37,500 nt of DNA from Trachelipus rathkii (taxonomy: Eukaryota; Arthropoda; Malacostraca; Isopoda; Trachelipodidae). Under the pieces are notes generated by a model. That model was not told the DNA's origin. It ran no database searches and saw nothing but the letters and a program-made list of their open reading frames with translations. The DNA lies in contig JABUQX010041944.1 in assembly GCA_015478945.1 (NCBI GenBank), positions 1 to 37,500 on the forward strand. The letters run 5' to 3'. Position numbers and translations under genes: made by a program. This document shows positions 35,863-37,500 of this stretch, piece after piece. Each line of letters opens with the position of its first letter. Position 1 is the first letter of the stretch.

Positions 35863-36355
35863 TCGTTTGTTTAATACACCAGGAGTTTGTTTAATGTTAG
35901 TAATTATTTTTTCCCTAAAACTGTAAAAAATTTTTTTAGGCATAGCGTCTTTAAAATATCCTCTATAAATGAGAAAACAACATAAAGCGAATCGATGAAA
36001 TGCAGAAAATATCATGCCGGACTCTCACTTTCAGTAAGGATCCTCAAGATGTTGCATTTCTTATATATATTATATATATATTGATATATCTATAATTTAA
36101 AGTATAATATAAAGATTTTAATTTATATATTCATATATATATATATATAGTAGACTACATATAAGGTATATATATATATAATAGCGAGGATAACCAAAAA
36201 GTAAACAAATTGACAAAATTGTAAAGTTTATTTCAACATTTTATTTCAAAACATATTATCGGCAATTATTATATATTATGTCTTTATGCTAATAATTCAA
36301 TATTCCTAGTAGCTAATTTATAAAAGTTATTTATCAAAGCGTCATCTGAAAATTT
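35863..36355. other. AT-rich spacer with short TA runs
   Basis: TA runs at 36062-36080 and 36130-36182 lie in otherwise unremarkable AT-rich DNA. No gene is seen. Confidence 0.4.
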
Positions 36356-36508
36356 ATATATATACTACTATATATACTGCCATATATATAAACTATATAT
36401 ATATTATATATAATAGTATATATATATATATATATAATATATATATATAATGTATATTATACTATAAATATTAGATATATATATTAAGTATATATATAAT
36501 TATATATA

Positions 36509-36550
<42 letters not shown>

Positions 36551-36565
36551 ATATATATTATATAG
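36356..36565. repeat. Interrupted (TA)n microsatellite
   Basis: TA repeats broken by CTA, GTA and ATTATAA words over about 210 bases. Confidence 0.9.
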
Positions 36566-36975
36566 CGACAAGCATGATTCAATTGTTAATTAATAGTGAA
36601 TTTGTAGTATTGTTGAAGCTCTCTTCTATGCATTTAAAATACAATTTTAATTTGTACTAATGTATTTGCCCCCATTGGGTTGTGTTTCCATTCTAGGCAG
36701 TACTCGTCTTTGCCCTTTTTGCTAGTGTTGTTAGGATCAAATTAGATGTTATTGGATAATAATTTTTCCAACAATCGCTAAGATCTTTTAGTGTGTTAAA
36801 GCAAACGTTTTTTTAGCTGTAATACAATTTAATCGCTAATGTTAATACCCTCTGCGTAAAGTTATGAAAGAAAAGTGAGCAAGGATGTAATGTCACTAGT
36901 CCAACTTCCTCTGAGTGCTATGAATTTAATGAGAGGTAATGCATCGACATCTCTCTCTTCTCCTCTTCCTAGAAA
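36566..36975. other. Spacer, no supported gene apart from the short frame noted
   Basis: Less AT-biased than the flanking microsatellites. No repeat or continuous frame was found. Confidence 0.35.
36697..36756 (+). other. Signal-peptide-like codons after a splice-acceptor-like site
   Basis: TTTCCATTCTAG at 36685-36696 resembles a 3' splice site with a pyrimidine-rich approach. The next codons read AVLVFALFASVVRIKLDVIG before a TAA at 36757. The first 12 are hydrophobic, like the core of a secretory signal peptide. In arthropod secreted-protein genes a first intron often interrupts the signal sequence, giving exactly this arrangement. The frame closes after 20 codons and no first exon is seen, so it is at best a decayed exon and may be chance. 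Confidence 0.18.
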
Positions 36976-37008
36976 ACACACGCACACACACACACTTTCA
37001 CACACACA
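36976..37008. repeat. (CA)n microsatellite
   Basis: CACACG and CACACA words with one TTT interruption run directly into the terminal TA tract. Confidence 0.85.
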
Positions 37009-37500
37009 ATATATATATATATAATAAGTATATATATATAATATATGTATTATATGATATAATTTTTTTTTATAAATAGTATATGTATATAATTATTATA
37101 TAGTATAGTATAATATATATTTATATGTATCTTATATATATATTATTATAGTATAGTATATATATATATATAATATTATATATATATATATAATTATATT
37201 TATATATATATGAAATATATATAATAATATAATATATTATATTATTTACTATTATACTACGTATATTATATTATATATATATTATATAATAGTATTATAT
37301 ATATAGTAGTATGTATAGTAGTATACTATAATATATATATATTAATAATTTATATTAATATTTATTATATAATAATATATTTATAGTTATATATATATAT
37401 AACTATATATCATATATATATATATATATAAATATATATATATATAGTATGATATTATAAGTACGTACGATATATATATAGTATATAATATATTAGTATA
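37009..37500. repeat. Interrupted (TA)n tract to the window end
   Basis: TA repeats with ATT, GTA and TAGTA interruptions occupy nearly all of the last 490 bases and continue past the window edge. Confidence 0.9.

Noticed and set aside
35661..36015. Open frames on both strands with long YIYIYI runs
   Set aside because: Translation of the (TA)n and (GT)n microsatellites. They have no coding meaning.

Overview
The window looks like non-coding, repeat-rich nuclear DNA from an animal, most likely an arthropod and possibly a decapod crustacean. It is very AT-rich, carries long (TA)n tracts plus ATT, GT/CA and GA/CT simple repeats, and has no long open reading frame, operon structure or recognisable RNA gene. 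The crustacean suggestion is an inference from memory: the LINE remnant, its GTAA-type tail and the CAGGGTTGG-type element inside (TA)n are of kinds I associate with crustacean genomes. No sequence here proves it.

Layout. Bases 1-7.3 kb are AT-rich with several G-poor, pyrimidine-skewed stretches and no gene I can support. A small GC-richer island at 7.49-7.73 kb holds an 82-codon reading frame without an early start codon. Another unclassified 87-codon frame lies at 9.65-9.91 kb. At 13.6-14.05 kb there is a tandem duplication of about 170 bp whose ends include an inverted repeat. It is followed at 14.1-16.2 kb by a decayed BEL/Pao-type LTR retrotransposon pol region on the + strand: aspartic protease, reverse transcriptase and peptidase-A17-like segments in the right order but in shifting frames. 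A 31-base poly-T run and a 300 bp (TA)n block end it.

From 18.7 to 22.6 kb the sequence is G-poor and less AT-rich. It holds a possible C-terminal remnant of a CR1/L2-like LINE near 19.3 kb and a candidate TATA/initiator core promoter at 20.15 kb. At 23.3-24.0 kb lies an AT-rich satellite with a roughly 35 bp submonomer organised into a 140 bp higher-order repeat, running straight into (TA)n.

Between 31.65 and 33.49 kb is the best-supported element, a degenerate non-LTR retrotransposon on the + strand. Reverse-transcriptase motifs and the RWWGHLERM-type C-terminal motif are recognisable, followed by a short GTAA tail. That tail abuts (TA)n, which contains a 448 bp MITE-like element with TCAGGGTTTGG inverted ends and TA flanks. 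The last 2.4 kb are mostly TA-type simple repeats.

There is no gene network to describe. Every recognisable coding remnant is from a transposable element and is broken by stops and frameshifts. I found no convincing new biological system. The most useful leads are the nested satellite, the MITE inside (TA)n, the promoter candidate and the unassigned reading frames.
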